Assembly: GCA_019918135.1 (NCBI GenBank)
Contig: WBZZ01003020.1
Coordinates: 115,001-179,000, forward strand
Direction: 5' to 3'
From: Paulinella micropora
Taxonomy: Eukaryota; Cercozoa; Imbricatea; Euglyphida; Paulinellidae
DNA length: 64,000 nt
Shown one piece after another: positions 63,375 to 64,000 of this stretch (positions are counted from its first letter, which is position 1; every line of letters begins with the position of its first letter). Below the pieces are notes generated by a model. That model had not been told where the DNA came from. It made no database searches and saw only the letters and a program-made list of their open reading frames with translations. A program made the translations under genes and the position numbers.

Positions 63375-63479
63375 CCTTTCTGACTTCCTCGTCTTTTTTC
63401 CGCTCTTTCATTTGTTTCAAATCTTGAATTTTAAACGGCCACCTTCGATCTGGGCACCTGTTTGCCGGCCGTCATATTA
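63375..63479. promoter_or_regulatory. Divergent promoter with AAATCTTGAATTT
   Basis: 105 bp between two ATGs on opposite strands, with AAATCTTGAATTT at 63419-63431 and TTTTAAA right after it. Same 13-mer as in the promoter at 62,383-62,508. Confidence 0.6.
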
Positions 63480-64000
63480 TGTCCTGCGAACACGACTGGA
63501 CCTTCAGCCTCGCAACCACAGGTACGTACTGCTCGAAGTATGGCTTAGTCAAGACAGAGCACGAGTTGTACACGTCGCAATGCTGGCTAGTGAACGGACA
63601 GATGGTAAGAGAGCAACACGCTCACAGACATGTCGGCTACACTCGCCTGAGCCGGTTCCGTCAGATAACACGCGAGACGTTCAACCTTCGAGGTGTCAAT
63701 CAGTCTGCGTCGTGTGTCAGCCCGGCCTTGTTAGCACAGGCGAGGCGCCTGGTCCACAAGTGGCGGGCACAGAACAACGCGACGCCCGCTCGCCTCGCGT
63801 ACATCTGGCGCAGGGAGAAGCTAGGCCCGCTGACCATCGACAAGGCCAGCCAGCTGTGCCACCTGCTAGGCTGCGGCCGGGGCCGGCGGGAGCCGAGCAA
63901 AGAAACGCTAGAGGAGTTGGAACGCCTCTTCAAAAAAGTAGACGCCTGCTGGCCCAACAAGGTGCTGAAGAAACTGAGGCAGCGCTATGCGTGGGCGAGA
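63480..64000 (+). CDS. VLTF-3-like late transcription factor (continues past window)
   Basis: ATG at 63480 (MSCEHDWTFSLATTGTYCSK), open to the window end (173 codons). An N-terminal zinc-ribbon-like part (Cys/His at 3-5 and Cys at 18, followed by YGLV) precedes a helical domain: YTRLSRFRQITRETF, then ARLAYIWRREKLGPL, then SKETLEELERLFKKVDACWP. This order (ribbon, helices with an lR.iLr segment, then L..LF..v...w) matches giant-virus VLTF-3 proteins, which activate late genes. Its VLTF-2-like neighbour strengthens the call. Confidence 0.6.

Noticed and set aside
26262-64000. Nimavirus (white spot virus-like) or herpesvirus identity for the block
   Set aside because: A capping enzyme with KxDG/KWK plus VLTF-2- and VLTF-3-like genes point to Nucleocytoviricota, and no herpesvirus terminase or nimavirus structural gene was recognised. 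The repeat array alone is not evidence.

Overview
The window looks eukaryotic. It has long triplet microsatellites, a tRNA-derived SINE, a gene with apparent 66-74 bp introns, and a young Ty3/Gypsy LTR retrotransposon. Interleaved with this AT-rich DNA is GC-rich DNA whose genes are those of a large nucleocytoplasmic DNA virus. The simplest reading is a host chromosome carrying a decayed endogenous giant-virus block plus nested smaller elements. The host lineage cannot be named from the sequence.

Layout. 1-7.7 kb: host-like DNA with a SINE, ATT, ACT and CCTTAT-type microsatellites, a 216 bp foldback element and an unrecognised Arg/Ser-rich gene at 3,993-5,551. 7.7-10.4 kb: GC-richer unrecognised genes with homopolymer G/C tracts. 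10.4-13.4 kb: an AT-rich fragment of a small virus-like element, with a helicase-primase tail, zinc-finger and coiled-coil proteins and a cluster of ACTATGGAC repeats. 13,419-24,045: the Ty3/Gypsy element with 237 bp LTRs about 98% alike. 24.0-28.8 kb: broken unrecognised genes cut by a second Ty3/Gypsy integrase fragment. 28.8-41.8 kb: first virus block, with a histone H4-like protein, a four-helix membrane protein, an mRNA guanylyltransferase, a large unrecognised protein, a DUF285-type repeat protein, a two-RRM protein and a possible tyrosine recombinase. 41.8-50.5 kb: an 8.7 kb array of two related repeat units with AT-rich cores plus a recurring 17 bp palindrome, enclosing an isolated SF1 helicase tail and an inserted piece of lower GC. 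50.6-64.0 kb: second virus block, of replication and late-transcription genes.

The second block is the most informative part. Two diverged copies of a convergent pair (ssDNA-binding protein plus ribonucleotide reductase large subunit) lie in opposite orientation around a gene that appears to fuse a family-A-polymerase-like palm to an origin-binding-type SF2 helicase. Beyond them lie a PCNA-like gene, a VLTF-2-like FCS zinc-finger gene and a VLTF-3-like gene that runs off the window end. Capping enzyme, VLTF-2/3, RNR, ssDNA-binding protein and clamp together point to Nucleocytoviricota. The H4-like protein, RRM protein, polymerase-helicase fusion and repeat array do not match any virus I know in detail.

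Most virus genes here are interrupted, so the block is best treated as a fossil. Sequencing errors in homopolymers are a real alternative for some interruptions. Gene identities come from motif reading without database searches.
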